A DNA stretch of 64,000 bases from positions 62,001-126,000 of the forward strand of contig NZ_FNZR01000008.1 of the NCBI RefSeq assembly GCF_900109365.1, written 5' to 3'. How positions within the stretch are numbered: the first letter of the stretch is position 1; each line of letters starts with the position of its first letter. Position numbers and translations under genes: made by a program. Of the stretch, positions 17,675 through 26,254 are shown piece by piece. The notes below the pieces were generated by a model. The model saw only the letters and a program-made list of their open reading frames with translations, was not told the origin of the DNA and made no database searches. Source of the DNA: Parapedobacter koreensis (GTDB lineage Bacteria > Bacteroidota > Bacteroidia > Sphingobacteriales > Sphingobacteriaceae).

Positions 17675-18748
17675 ATGAAAGAAAAACCTAGCGTTAGCCA
17701 ACTTTCCGGTGTAAAGGAAATAGCCAGGCGAGCAAATGTATCCATTGCTACCGTAGACCGCGTGATTCATAACAGAAAGGGCGTGTCGGAAGCGACAAAG
17801 GAAAAGATCAATGGGATTATCAAGGAGATTGGGTTTCAACCCAACATCCTCGCCAGCCGTCTTGCGTCAAAAAAAACAAACCGCTTTGCGTTTCTAATCC
17901 CTAATGCCAACGAAACCGACTATTGGGATGCTTCGTTGAAAGGCATAGAACGCGCCCATCAGGAGATTAAACAATATGGAATCCAGCTCGACAAATACCT
18001 GTTCGATCTGAATGACAAAGCGACATTTACCAAGAACGTGAATGAAATAGCCAAAGGTGACTATGACGGTATCGTCATGGCTCCTTCATTCATCGAGGAG
18101 GCGACTGAATTGGCGGCGCGCTGCCAAAGCCGGAAAATTCCCTATGTGTTTATCAATTCGGATATACCGGGAAAGAACAACATTGCTTACATAGGCCCCC
18201 ATTTATACCAAAGCGGGTGCCAGGCGGGCCAATTGGTTCGTTTCGGATTGAAGCGGGGGAAAGTACTCATTATCAATATTTCCAGGGAAATAGACAGCTA
18301 CCATCACTTGTTGAGGAAGGAAGATGGTTTTCGCCACTATATTGAGGATAGCAATACCGCAGCGAACCATATCGCGATTGAAAAGATGGATATTACCAAC
18401 ACAACGGATGAATCGGTGAGCGTTGCGCTTGATACGTTTCTGAAAAACCATACAGATATCGATGCCTTTTTTGTGACCAATTCGAGGGTACGGAGCGTCG
18501 CCACATACCTTCGAACGCACGCATCACCGCATCGGATCCTCATCGGTTATGATTTATCGGGAGAGAATATAAAATACCTGAAAGATGGTACGATTGATTT
18601 CTTGATAGGCCAAAAACCGGAAGAACAGGGATATGCAGGTCTCATGGCTTTGTTTCAGCATGTCGTGGCTGGTAGTACGGTCATTAAGAACCAATATATG
18701 CCAATCGATATCATTACCAAGGAGAATTTCGAGTTTTATAAGAATTAA
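17675..18748 (+). CDS. LacI-family transcriptional regulator
   Basis: This 357-residue DNA-binding sugar-responsive regulator has an N-terminal helix-turn-helix (about 12-33, VKEIARRANVSIATVDRVIH) with the family's minor-groove hinge helix (PNILASRLASKK, about 55-66). A periplasmic-binding-protein-like effector domain (70-357) follows. The recognition sequence SIATVDRVIHNRKGVS is of the PurR/CcpA type and the ligand domain resembles the ribose/rhizopine-binding group. A run of palindromes lies immediately downstream at 18786-18836, before the first oxidoreductase gene, and is the obvious candidate operator. It is transcribed in the same direction as the oxidoreductase and nag genes, so the regulator probably controls them. 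Confidence 0.88.
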   Translation: MKEKPSVSQLSGVKEIARRANVSIATVDRVIHNRKGVSEATKEKINGIIKEIGFQPNILASRLASKKTNRFAFLIPNANETDYWDASLKGIERAHQEIKQYGIQLDKYLFDLNDKATFTKNVNEIAKGDYDGIVMAPSFIEEATELAARCQSRKIPYVFINSDIPGKNNIAYIGPHLYQSGCQAGQLVRFGLKRGKVLIINISREIDSYHHLLRKEDGFRHYIEDSNTAANHIAIEKMDITNTTDESVSVALDTFLKNHTDIDAFFVTNSRVRSVATYLRTHASPHRILIGYDLSGENIKYLKDGTIDFLIGQKPEEQGYAGLMALFQHVVAGSTVIKNQYMPIDIITKENFEFYKN

Positions 18749-18785
18749 CATTAAATTTTTCAGATCATTTGGAAGTGAAATACGA

Positions 18786-18836
18786 AATTACGTAATTAGC
18801 GGGTACGTTACCGTTTTTCGGGTACGTACCCGAAAA
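18786..18836. promoter_or_regulatory. array of three palindromes, candidate LacI-type operators
   Basis: Three palindromes with an ACGT or ACG core lie in tandem between the LacI gene and the first oxidoreductase: AATTACGTAATT (18786-18797, perfect), CGGGTACGTTACCG (18800-18813, one mismatch pair) and CGGGTACGTACCCG (18819-18832). The last extends with flanking TTTT/AAAA to a perfect 22-bp palindrome at 18815-18836. Centres are about 15 and 19 bp apart. Symmetric CG-centred palindromes are the usual target form of LacI-family proteins, and the array is 26 bp or more before the ATG at 18862, a position suited to repression. Confidence 0.65.
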
Positions 18837-18861
18837 GGGCTGGCTATTAAAAATTGGGTAT

Positions 18862-19854
18862 ATGAATAGAAGAAAATTTATTACGAATACATCTTTGGCG
18901 ATGGTCGGTATCGGAGCGGGGATCGACGCGGCGATGGCTGGCGGCAGGCAGCCTTTGGGGTCGGCGAAGCGTGTTGGGATCATTGGTTTGGACACATCGC
19001 ATAGCTTGGCTTTCGCGGAGGGATTAAACGATCCGTCGAGTGCATTAAGTACTTCCGGCTATCGGGTCACCGCCGCTTACCCATACGGGAGTACGATCGC
19101 GATCAGTACGAGCCGTATTCCCGGCTACATCAAGGACATCCAGCCGTATGGGGTAAAAATCGTTGAATCTGTCAGCGCATTGTTGGCGGAGGTGGACTAT
19201 GTGCTGTTGGAGACTAATGATGGCAACCCAAGACTGGCGCAGGCAACGGAAGTCATTGAGGCTGGTAAGCCCGTTTTTATAGATAAACCTATCGCAGCAT
19301 CCTTGGCAGATGTCCGGAAAATCTATGCACTGGCTGAGGCACGGCGAGTCCCGATATTTTCCGCATCTTCTTTGCGCTATATGGATACCATCCAAGATGC
19401 CATCAACGGCAAAATCGGAAAGATTTTGGGGGCCGATACATACAGCCCAGCAACGTTTGAACCGCATCATTCCGATTTTTTTTGGTACGGCATCCACGGC
19501 GTGGAATCCTTAGTCGCACTAATGGGTGTCGGTTGCAAAGAGGTGACGCGCACGCATACCGAAGGGACTGATGTGGTAGTTGGTACGTGGTCGGATGGCC
19601 GCATCGGTACATTCCGAGGCAATCGCACGGGTAAACATACCTATGGTGGTACAGCATATGGTGAAAACGGGGATCTGACTTTGGGGCCCTATAAGGGATA
19701 TGATAGCTTATTGAGTGAGATTATCCGTTTTTTTGACACTGGCCAATCTCCGGTAGCGGCGAAAGAAACATTGGAAATTTACCGGTTTATGGCTGCGGCT
19801 GATGTGAGCAAGTCCCGAGGCGGTGCAGTGGTTGCCCTGTCGGAGGTAGACTGA
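18862..19854 (+). CDS. Gfo/Idh/MocA-family oxidoreductase, Tat-exported
   Basis: This 330-residue NAD(P)-dependent oxidoreductase-like protein begins with a twin-arginine signal (NRRKFI, then a hydrophobic stretch to about residue 26), so it should be exported folded with its cofactor. The Rossmann domain starts at KRVGIIGLDTSHS. The family lysine lies in GKPVFIDKPIA (about residue 141), and the C-terminal substrate domain has DFFWYGIHGVESL with the likely catalytic histidine. Substrates of family members are sugars, inositols or glycosides, but none can be assigned here. It is the first gene after the LacI operator array and is followed by a second, larger Gfo/Idh gene 53 bp on. Confidence 0.82.
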   Translation: MNRRKFITNTSLAMVGIGAGIDAAMAGGRQPLGSAKRVGIIGLDTSHSLAFAEGLNDPSSALSTSGYRVTAAYPYGSTIAISTSRIPGYIKDIQPYGVKIVESVSALLAEVDYVLLETNDGNPRLAQATEVIEAGKPVFIDKPIAASLADVRKIYALAEARRVPIFSASSLRYMDTIQDAINGKIGKILGADTYSPATFEPHHSDFFWYGIHGVESLVALMGVGCKEVTRTHTEGTDVVVGTWSDGRIGTFRGNRTGKHTYGGTAYGENGDLTLGPYKGYDSLLSEIIRFFDTGQSPVAAKETLEIYRFMAAADVSKSRGGAVVALSEVD

Positions 19855-19907
19855 GGACTGGCTGCGGGAAAAACTTCAGAAAACAGGCATATATAACTAC
19901 ATAGCTA

Positions 19908-21263
19908 ATGAAAGAACAAACAAATAATACAAGGAGGGAATTTCTTAAGAAAGCCTCATTTGGTGTAGCGGCATTATCTGCCGGTAGCATTTTCAACGGC
20001 ATATCTGCCACCAGCTATCGACGTATCGTCGGAGCCAATGAGCGGATCCAGGTAGCGATGATGGGGGTCAATTCCAGGGGATTTGCACTGGCCAATAATT
20101 TTTCCTCCCAGCCAAATAGTGAGGTTACCTACATTTGTGATGTGGATCGCCGTGCTGCTGAAAAATGCCTGAGGGATGTCGTCAAAAACCAATCCCGCCA
20201 GCCTAAGTTGCAACCGGATTTCCGTAAGGCACTTGACGATAAGGACGTAGACGTGCTCGTCGTCGCTGCGCCCGACCATTGGCACGCGCCGGCAGCTATC
20301 CTGGCTTCCAAAGCGGGTAAACATGTATACCTTGAGAAGCCATGCAGCCACAATCCCGCCGAAGGAGAGTTGTTGATGGCTGCAAGCAAAAAATACGGTA
20401 ATGTCATCCAAATGGGCAACCAACGGCGCTCATGGCCCAATGTCAAGCAGGCCATCGAAGCGCTTCATGGAGGGATTATCGGCCAACCCTATTATGCCAA
20501 AACCTGGTACACAAACAATAGAGCCTCTATCGGTGTCGGCAAGCCCGCGCCTGTTCCTGATTGGTTGGATTTTGACCTATGGCAAGGACCTGCCCCACGC
20601 CGGGAATTCCAAGATAACCTCATTCACTACAACTGGCATTGGTTTTGGCACTGGGGGACTGGCGAGGCGCTTAATAATGGTACCCACATGGTGGATCTTG
20701 CGCGCTGGGGGCTGCAAGTAGCTTACCCCGAGCGGGTGACTTCCACCGGGGGCCGATATCGCTATCAAGACGATTGGGAGGCACCCGATACACAACTGAT
20801 TACCCTGGATTTTGGTCAGCGGGGTATGATTGCATGGGAAGGCCGGAGCTGCAATGGCCGTGTGAACGAAGGTGAGTCGACAGGCGTAGTCTTCTACGGT
20901 GAAAAGGGATCGGTTCAAATTGGTGGTGGCAATGCCTATCAAGTCTATGATTTAGAAAACAAGCTGGTCAAAGATGTCAAGAATGAAGTAACCATCGATC
21001 CCCGCAACCGTACCAATCCGTCGCAATCGCTGGATGCCATCCATATCCAGGATTTTTTCAAGGGTATAAAAAATGGCCAAAAACTCGCTTCAGACATCGA
21101 AAGCGGGCATATTAGCACGTTGCTGGTACAATTGGGCAATATCGCTCAACGCAGTGGTGGACTATTGGATATTGACCCGTCAAACGGCTATATCCTTGAC
21201 AACCTGGAAGCCCAGGCGCTATGGAGCCGCGAATACGAAAAGGGATGGGAGCCTAAGATTTAA
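19908..21263 (+). CDS. Gfo/Idh/MocA-family oxidoreductase, Tat-exported, long form
   Basis: This 451-residue protein has a Tat signal (TRREFLKKASFGVAALSAGSIF, residues 8-29) and a Rossmann domain from about 45 (RIQVAMMGVNSRG). The lysine motif is HVYLEKPCSHNPAEG, followed by IQMGNQRRSW and a substrate domain with HYNWHWFWHWGTGEALNNGTH. This is the secreted Gfo/Idh group common in Bacteroidota. Relatives include retaining NAD-dependent glycosidases of GH109 and the 3-dehydrogenases of keto-glycoside pathways, so a role on a glycoside is plausible but not proven. The stop is 19 bp before the transporter start. Confidence 0.82.
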   Translation: MKEQTNNTRREFLKKASFGVAALSAGSIFNGISATSYRRIVGANERIQVAMMGVNSRGFALANNFSSQPNSEVTYICDVDRRAAEKCLRDVVKNQSRQPKLQPDFRKALDDKDVDVLVVAAPDHWHAPAAILASKAGKHVYLEKPCSHNPAEGELLMAASKKYGNVIQMGNQRRSWPNVKQAIEALHGGIIGQPYYAKTWYTNNRASIGVGKPAPVPDWLDFDLWQGPAPRREFQDNLIHYNWHWFWHWGTGEALNNGTHMVDLARWGLQVAYPERVTSTGGRYRYQDDWEAPDTQLITLDFGQRGMIAWEGRSCNGRVNEGESTGVVFYGEKGSVQIGGGNAYQVYDLENKLVKDVKNEVTIDPRNRTNPSQSLDAIHIQDFFKGIKNGQKLASDIESGHISTLLVQLGNIAQRSGGLLDIDPSNGYILDNLEAQALWSREYEKGWEPKI

Positions 21264-21282
21264 TGAAAAATACCGCATACAA

Positions 21283-22599
21283 ATGGCAGCATCACAGGCA
21301 GCGGTAAGTGTAGCATCACTGTCGCGTCGCGATACCGTGGTATCGATCATCATCATTGCAGGAATGTTTTTTATCTTCGGGTTCCTCTCTTGGATAAATG
21401 CCATCCTCATTCCGTATTTCAAGATAGCGTGCGAACTTACCCATTTCCAGTCTTACCTCGTGGCCTTTGCGTTTTATATCGCTTACTTTGTCATGTCAGT
21501 ACCCGCATCCTACCTGCTGAAAGCCGTGGGGTTCAAACAGGGGATGATGGTGGGATTTTTCGCATTGAGCCTGGGAGCCTTTATCTTTGTGCCTGCCGCA
21601 ATGACACGCACTTACGGGGTATTCCTCCTGGGGCTCTTTACCATCGGGGTAGGGCTGGCAATCCTTCAGACGGCTGCCAACCCTTACATCACTATCCTTG
21701 GCCCGAAGGAGCGGGCGGCGCAGCGGATCAGCATCATGGGCATCTGCAACAAGTTTGCAGGAATCGTCGCGCCGCTGCTGTTTGCGGCGGCAGTTTTGCG
21801 GCCCACGGACCAGGCGCTGTTCGATAGCCTGGCATCCATGGCGGATGAGGTGCGTGCGGCTACGCTCGATGAACTGATTAGGCGGGTGATCGTACCTTAT
21901 TCCGTTGTAGGTAGTATATTGCTGCTGGTCGGCATTGGCGTGCGTTACTCCCCATTGCCCGAAATTGATACGGCCGAGGAACAAGACGACGTTGCCCGGG
22001 CTAATACCGGGAAAACGAGCGTTTTCCAGTTTCCGCATCTGGTGCTTGGGGCGGTGGCTATTTTTATCCACGTGGGCGCACAGGTCATCTCCATTGATAC
22101 GGTCATCAACTATGCCGGTTCAATGGGCATATCCCTGATTGAGGCGAAAGTCTTCCCGTCGTACACGTTGGGGATGGCCATTGTGGGTTATTTCCTCGGT
22201 ATTTCGGTTATCCCCCGATGGATCAGCCAGAAAAACATGCTGCGCCTCGTGACCTTTATGGGAGCGGTACTTTCGTTGCTGATTGTTTTTACTCATGGGC
22301 AGGTGAGGCTGTTCGGGCATCAGACAGACGTCTCCATTTGGTTCATCGTGATGCTCGGAATCCCGAATTCGCTGACGTGGGCAGGCATCTGGCCGTTGGC
22401 CATGGATGGCTTGGGTCGCTTTACCAAGGTGGGTGCTTCCTTGATGATCATGGGGCTATGCGGCAATGCGATACTGCCGTTGGTATATGGCTATTTCGCG
22501 GATAAGTTCGGTCTACGGGAAGCCTATTGGATACTGTTGCCGTGTTACCTGTACTTGATTTATTATGCAATGTGGGGGCATAAGCTTAAAAAGTGGTAA
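21283..22599 (+). CDS. FucP-family sugar:H+ symporter
   Basis: This 438-residue MFS transporter with 12 membrane spans belongs to the fucose/glucose/galactose permease group. Family marks are FFIFGFLSWINAILIPYFK in the first span, GVGLAILQTAANPYITILGP (the Q-TxANPY motif in span 4) and GICNKFAGIVAPLLF. The start is the ATG at 21283 (MAASQAAVSV). The longer open frame to 21073 overlaps the upstream oxidoreductase and lacks family similarity. It probably imports the sugar released or oxidised in the periplasm by the neighbouring enzymes. NagA follows 39 bp downstream, suggesting N-acetylglucosamine or a related amino sugar as substrate. Confidence 0.88.
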   Translation: MAASQAAVSVASLSRRDTVVSIIIIAGMFFIFGFLSWINAILIPYFKIACELTHFQSYLVAFAFYIAYFVMSVPASYLLKAVGFKQGMMVGFFALSLGAFIFVPAAMTRTYGVFLLGLFTIGVGLAILQTAANPYITILGPKERAAQRISIMGICNKFAGIVAPLLFAAAVLRPTDQALFDSLASMADEVRAATLDELIRRVIVPYSVVGSILLLVGIGVRYSPLPEIDTAEEQDDVARANTGKTSVFQFPHLVLGAVAIFIHVGAQVISIDTVINYAGSMGISLIEAKVFPSYTLGMAIVGYFLGISVIPRWISQKNMLRLVTFMGAVLSLLIVFTHGQVRLFGHQTDVSIWFIVMLGIPNSLTWAGIWPLAMDGLGRFTKVGASLMIMGLCGNAILPLVYGYFADKFGLREAYWILLPCYLYLIYYAMWGHKLKKW

Positions 22600-22610
22600 A
22601 AGCAAAAGTC

Positions 22611-22627
22611 CTATTGCACAACAATAG
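22611..22627. promoter_or_regulatory. short inverted repeat before nagA
   Basis: CTATTG and CAATAG flank a 5-base loop, 11 bases upstream of the nagA ATG. It could be a minor operator or mRNA hairpin; nothing else supports it. Confidence 0.25.
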
Positions 22628-22638
22628 TTAAAATACTG

Positions 22639-23871
22639 ATGTCAAAAAACGATATAAAGATTATAAACGGTCATATCATCACCCCTTACCGTGTGATTAA
22701 AAATGGGGAGCTATTCATACGGAATGGCAAGATTGAGGCCGTATGTGAAGGCAAAGCTGACATGGAAGATGCCCAGATCATCGATGCGAATGGCCACTAT
22801 ATCGCACCTGGATTTATCGATATCCATGTGCATGGTGGAGGAGGATCCGATTTCATGGATGGTAGCACGGATGCTTTTGTGCAGGTTGCAGAGACCCATG
22901 CTCGGTATGGCACTACAGCGATGCTGCCTACCATACTGACGAGTACCAAAGCGGAAATTATCCGATCCCTGGCACTGTATGATCAGGTTGTGGCAAGCAC
23001 GGTACGCGGTTCGAGGTTCTTGGGGGTGCATATCGAAGGACCATATTTCTCCATGCAGCAACGGGGCGCACAGGATCCGCGGTATATACGGGATCCGGAT
23101 CCAGCTGAATATTTCGAGATATTGGAAAGTTCGCCGTCAATCAAACGGTGGAGTGTGGCACCCGAGAAAGAAGGGGCATTACCATTTGGGCAATTGCTGC
23201 GTGAGCGTGGTATTTTGCCCTCAATTGCACATTCTGATGCATTGTACAACGATGTTGTCCATGCGTTCGAAAATGGTTATTCGCTGGTTACACACCTGTA
23301 TTCCGCCATGTCTGGTGTTACGAGGCGAAATGCTTTTCGGTATGGTGGAATTATTGAAAGTGCTTATCTTATTGATGAAATGGATGTGGAAATCATCGCC
23401 GACGGCCGCCATCTGCCGCCCGAATTACTCAAGCTGGTGTACAAAATCAAGGGTGCTGACCGCACGGCGCTGATCACGGACGCGATGCGTGCCGCTGCCA
23501 TGCCCGAAGGGCGCAGTATCCTTGGAAGCGCCACCAATGGCATGGATGTACTGGTGGAAGATGGTGTGGCTAAATTGCCTGACCGGAGTGCATTTGCAGG
23601 CAGTACAGCCACGGCGGATCGATTAGTACGCACCATTACGGAGGTTGCGGACATCCCGCTCATCGACGCCGTACGTATGATGACTGCAACTCCGGCACGT
23701 ATCCTCGGTGTGGATAGTTACATGGGCTCGTTAGTTCCCGGGAATGATGCAGACATTGTGATTTTTGATCAGGGCGTCAATATCATGATGACCCTTATCA
23801 AAGGCCGTATCGTTTATGATAGGGATGAACGTACCAGCACAGATATTACTAAGGAAAAGATTACCATTTGA
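22639..23871 (+). CDS. nagA: N-acetylglucosamine-6-phosphate deacetylase
   Basis: This 410-residue amidohydrolase removes acetate from GlcNAc-6-phosphate to give glucosamine-6-phosphate. The metal motif is HVH (H63, H65 in GFIDIHVHGGGG). The family's HIEGPYFS, SIAHSDA, THLYSAMSG (usually THLFNAM) and LITDAMRAAAMPEG with the catalytic aspartate are all in order. The C-terminal SLVPGNDADIVIFD closes the small beta domain. The stop overlaps a possible TTG start of nagB, and the nagB ATG is 5 bases downstream, so the two are co-translated. Confidence 0.93.
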   Translation: MSKNDIKIINGHIITPYRVIKNGELFIRNGKIEAVCEGKADMEDAQIIDANGHYIAPGFIDIHVHGGGGSDFMDGSTDAFVQVAETHARYGTTAMLPTILTSTKAEIIRSLALYDQVVASTVRGSRFLGVHIEGPYFSMQQRGAQDPRYIRDPDPAEYFEILESSPSIKRWSVAPEKEGALPFGQLLRERGILPSIAHSDALYNDVVHAFENGYSLVTHLYSAMSGVTRRNAFRYGGIIESAYLIDEMDVEIIADGRHLPPELLKLVYKIKGADRTALITDAMRAAAMPEGRSILGSATNGMDVLVEDGVAKLPDRSAFAGSTATADRLVRTITEVADIPLIDAVRMMTATPARILGVDSYMGSLVPGNDADIVIFDQGVNIMMTLIKGRIVYDRDERTSTDITKEKITI

Positions 23872-23876
23872 ACGAA

Positions 23877-24638
23877 ATGACAATAAATAAAATTGATTCG
23901 TTGACCATCGCGAGGTTTGACGACCGCCCGTCACTGGGAAGGGCAGCCGCTGCTGCTGTGGCCGCCAATATGCATGAGCTCCTCGATCAGCGGCGGGAGT
24001 CTGTAAACGTCGTTTTTGCCGCGGCTCCTTCCCAAAACGAATTTTTGGCAGCCCTTGTTCTGGATAAAAGGGTGGATTGGAGCCGTGTGAATGCTTTTCA
24101 TATGGACGAATACATCGGTCTGCCGATAGCTGCATCCCAGCGCTTCGGCAACTTTCTGAAAGAACGGCTGTTTGCGAAACTGCCTTTCCGGTCAGTCAAT
24201 TACCTGGATGGAAATGCTACCGATCCCCAAAGGGAATGCCAGCGGTATACCGATTTGCTGAAGCAATACCCGACCGACATCGCCTGCATGGGAATCGGGG
24301 AAAATGGCCATATTGCTTTTAATGATCCGCATATTGCGGATTTTAATGACCCAGCTTGGGTCAAGATTGTTGACCTGGATTTGGCGTGTCGGCAACAGCA
24401 GGTAAATGATGGCTGTTTCAAGGCATTGGAGGAGGTGCCAACGTATGCCTTGACGCTGACGGTGCCGGCATTAATGGCCGCGCAGTATGTCTATTGCATG
24501 GTGCCCGGTATCAATAAGGCCCCGGCAGTATACCATACCTTAAATGAGGAAATCACAGCCGCACACCCAGCTACTGTTTTAAGAGAACACCCGAGGGCTG
24601 TATTGTTTCTTGATGCCGACAGTGCGTCAGCACTGTGA
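23877..24638 (+). CDS. nagB: glucosamine-6-phosphate deaminase
   Basis: This 253-residue isomerase-deaminase converts glucosamine-6-phosphate to fructose-6-phosphate and ammonium. Family motifs are VNAFHMDEYIGL (active-site acid region) and IACMGIGENGHIAFNDP with the catalytic histidine of GENGHIAFND. The usual N-terminal LGLATGxTP loop is replaced by VVFAAAPSQNEFL, which puts it in the NagB-like subgroup common in Bacteroidota, so activity on a different amino sugar phosphate is possible. I start it at the ATG 23877, while TTG 23868 would overlap the nagA stop. It ends in a hairpin. Confidence 0.85.
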   Translation: MTINKIDSLTIARFDDRPSLGRAAAAAVAANMHELLDQRRESVNVVFAAAPSQNEFLAALVLDKRVDWSRVNAFHMDEYIGLPIAASQRFGNFLKERLFAKLPFRSVNYLDGNATDPQRECQRYTDLLKQYPTDIACMGIGENGHIAFNDPHIADFNDPAWVKIVDLDLACRQQQVNDGCFKALEEVPTYALTLTVPALMAAQYVYCMVPGINKAPAVYHTLNEEITAAHPATVLREHPRAVLFLDADSASAL

Positions 24639-24651
24639 CGCAAAGTTTTTG
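24619..24651 (+). terminator. terminator-like hairpin at the nagB end, two alternative stems
   Basis: ACAGTGC/GCACTGT (24619-24625 with 24630-24636) and GCGTCA/TGACGC (24624-24629 with 24636-24641) are two mutually exclusive stems that overlap the nagB stop. The second is followed by CAAAG and four to five T residues. It may reduce read-through into the downstream transporter gene. Confidence 0.45.
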
Positions 24652-24748
24652 GTATTTCTAAATGGAAATTCAACAATAGTGATTACTTTAGTGCCACAGT
24701 CGACCCGGCAGTGGGCGCTATTAACCAATTTGGAAATACTGCTAATTT

Positions 24749-26251
24749 ATGCAAGAAACGATAACTGTTGTTGCGTCTTCCGACAAGAAAAACCTATGGA
24801 AAGTTATTGGCGCATCTTCCTTGGGCACGTTGATCGAATGGTATGATTTTTATATTTTCGGTAGTTTGGCCATCGTCATCTCCACCAAGTTTTTTCCGCC
24901 GGACAACCCCACGGCAGCTTTTCTTTCCACGCTAGCCACATTTGCTGCGGGATTTGTGGTACGGCCGTTTGGGGCCTTGTTTTTTGGAAGATTGGGCGAT
25001 ATCATTGGCCGTAAGTACACCTTTATGGTCACCCTATTGGTCATGGGGCTGGCTACGTGTGCCATCGGGCTGGTACCGGGGTATGAGACCATCGGGTTTG
25101 CCGCCCCCATTCTGGTGCTGGTACTGCGGCTATTGCAGGGGTTGGCCCTCGGGGGTGAATACGGTGGCGCGGCTACCTATGTGGCTGAGCATTCGGAACC
25201 GCATAAGCGGGGCTTCCGTACCTCGTGGATACAGACAACCGCCACGTTTGGGTTGTTCATCTCCTTGGCTGTCATTATGCTGACCAAAAGCAGCATGTCT
25301 GCCGAGGCATTTGACGATTGGGGCTGGCGGGTGCCTTTCCTGATTTCATCGCTTATGGTGGTGGTGTCCTATTTCATTCGCCGGAATATGGACGAATCCC
25401 CGCTATTCAAGAAGGCCAAGAACGAGGGAAAAACGTCCAGCAATCCGCTCAAGGAGTCCTTTGGCAAAAAGTATAATTTCAAATTTGTGCTGCTTGCCCT
25501 ATTCGGGGCAACCATGGGACAGGGAGTCATTTGGTATACCGGACAATTCTATGCCCTGTCTTTCCTGCAGAATGTTTGCCATGTGGACTTTGACCAGACA
25601 AACTTCATCATCGGCGCCGCGCTTTTGGCAGGCACGGGATTTTTTGTCGTATTCGGATGGCTTTCTGACAAAATCGGACGCAAACCGATCATGTTAGCGG
25701 GTATGCTGCTGGCTATCCTGACTTATCGGCCCATCTATGACCGGATTTACCAGCTCACCGATGTGACGAACAAGCACGAACTGGTAGACCAACAGCGGAT
25801 AGCGGAAGAAACTGTCGTCAAAATGTATGACGATGGCAGTACGGCCACATTGACTAAGACCGGTGATACCATCAAGCAAACCGTACGCGTGGGAGCAGGG
25901 ACATTTTTTTCGATAGCATTGTTGGTGTTTATTCAGGTGCTCTATGTGACGATGGTCTACGGCCCGATAGCGGCCTTTCTGGTAGAGATGTTTCCCGTAC
26001 GGATTCGCTACACATCCATGTCGCTGCCTTACCACATCGGCAATGGGATATTCGGCGGCTTGCTTCCTGCGGTGGCCACCTACCTCGTGACGAAAGCGCA
26101 AGTGGCCAATGCAGCAGTTGTGCAAACATCGGCAGCAATCCCGCACGACAGACCTTACCTGGCAGGGCTATGGTATCCTATTATCATTGCTGGCGTTAGC
26201 TTTGTGATTGGATTGTGCTACCTCAAGAATAAAAACCAAAATGTCCAATAA
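24749..26251 (+). CDS. MFS transporter, metabolite:H+ symporter (MHS) family
   Basis: This 500-residue inner-membrane transporter has 12 spans. The MHS form is seen in the N-terminal GTLIEWYDFYIFGSLA, the MFS loop FFGRLGDIIGRKYTF between spans 2 and 3, and LALGGEYGGAATYVAEHS in span 4. A charged insert of about 50 residues (RPIYDRIYQLTDVTNKHELV onward, near 330-380) separates two later spans and is typical of Bacteroidota members. Known MHS substrates are organic acids, betaine, proline and related solutes, so the link to the nag genes is only positional. It is followed after 3 bases by a small membrane protein gene. Confidence 0.87.
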   Translation: MQETITVVASSDKKNLWKVIGASSLGTLIEWYDFYIFGSLAIVISTKFFPPDNPTAAFLSTLATFAAGFVVRPFGALFFGRLGDIIGRKYTFMVTLLVMGLATCAIGLVPGYETIGFAAPILVLVLRLLQGLALGGEYGGAATYVAEHSEPHKRGFRTSWIQTTATFGLFISLAVIMLTKSSMSAEAFDDWGWRVPFLISSLMVVVSYFIRRNMDESPLFKKAKNEGKTSSNPLKESFGKKYNFKFVLLALFGATMGQGVIWYTGQFYALSFLQNVCHVDFDQTNFIIGAALLAGTGFFVVFGWLSDKIGRKPIMLAGMLLAILTYRPIYDRIYQLTDVTNKHELVDQQRIAEETVVKMYDDGSTATLTKTGDTIKQTVRVGAGTFFSIALLVFIQVLYVTMVYGPIAAFLVEMFPVRIRYTSMSLPYHIGNGIFGGLLPAVATYLVTKAQVANAAVVQTSAAIPHDRPYLAGLWYPIIIAGVSFVIGLCYLKNKNQNVQ

Positions 26252-26254
26252 GCT

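Noticed and set aside
19908-21263. GH109 alpha-N-acetylgalactosaminidase call for the long Gfo/Idh protein
   Set aside because: The fold and Tat signal fit, but I could not confirm GH109-specific residues, so only the broad family is stated.
21496-22071. 191-codon open frame antisense to the FucP-type transporter
   Set aside because: Histidine/glutamine-rich shadow of transmembrane coding sequence; no family resemblance.
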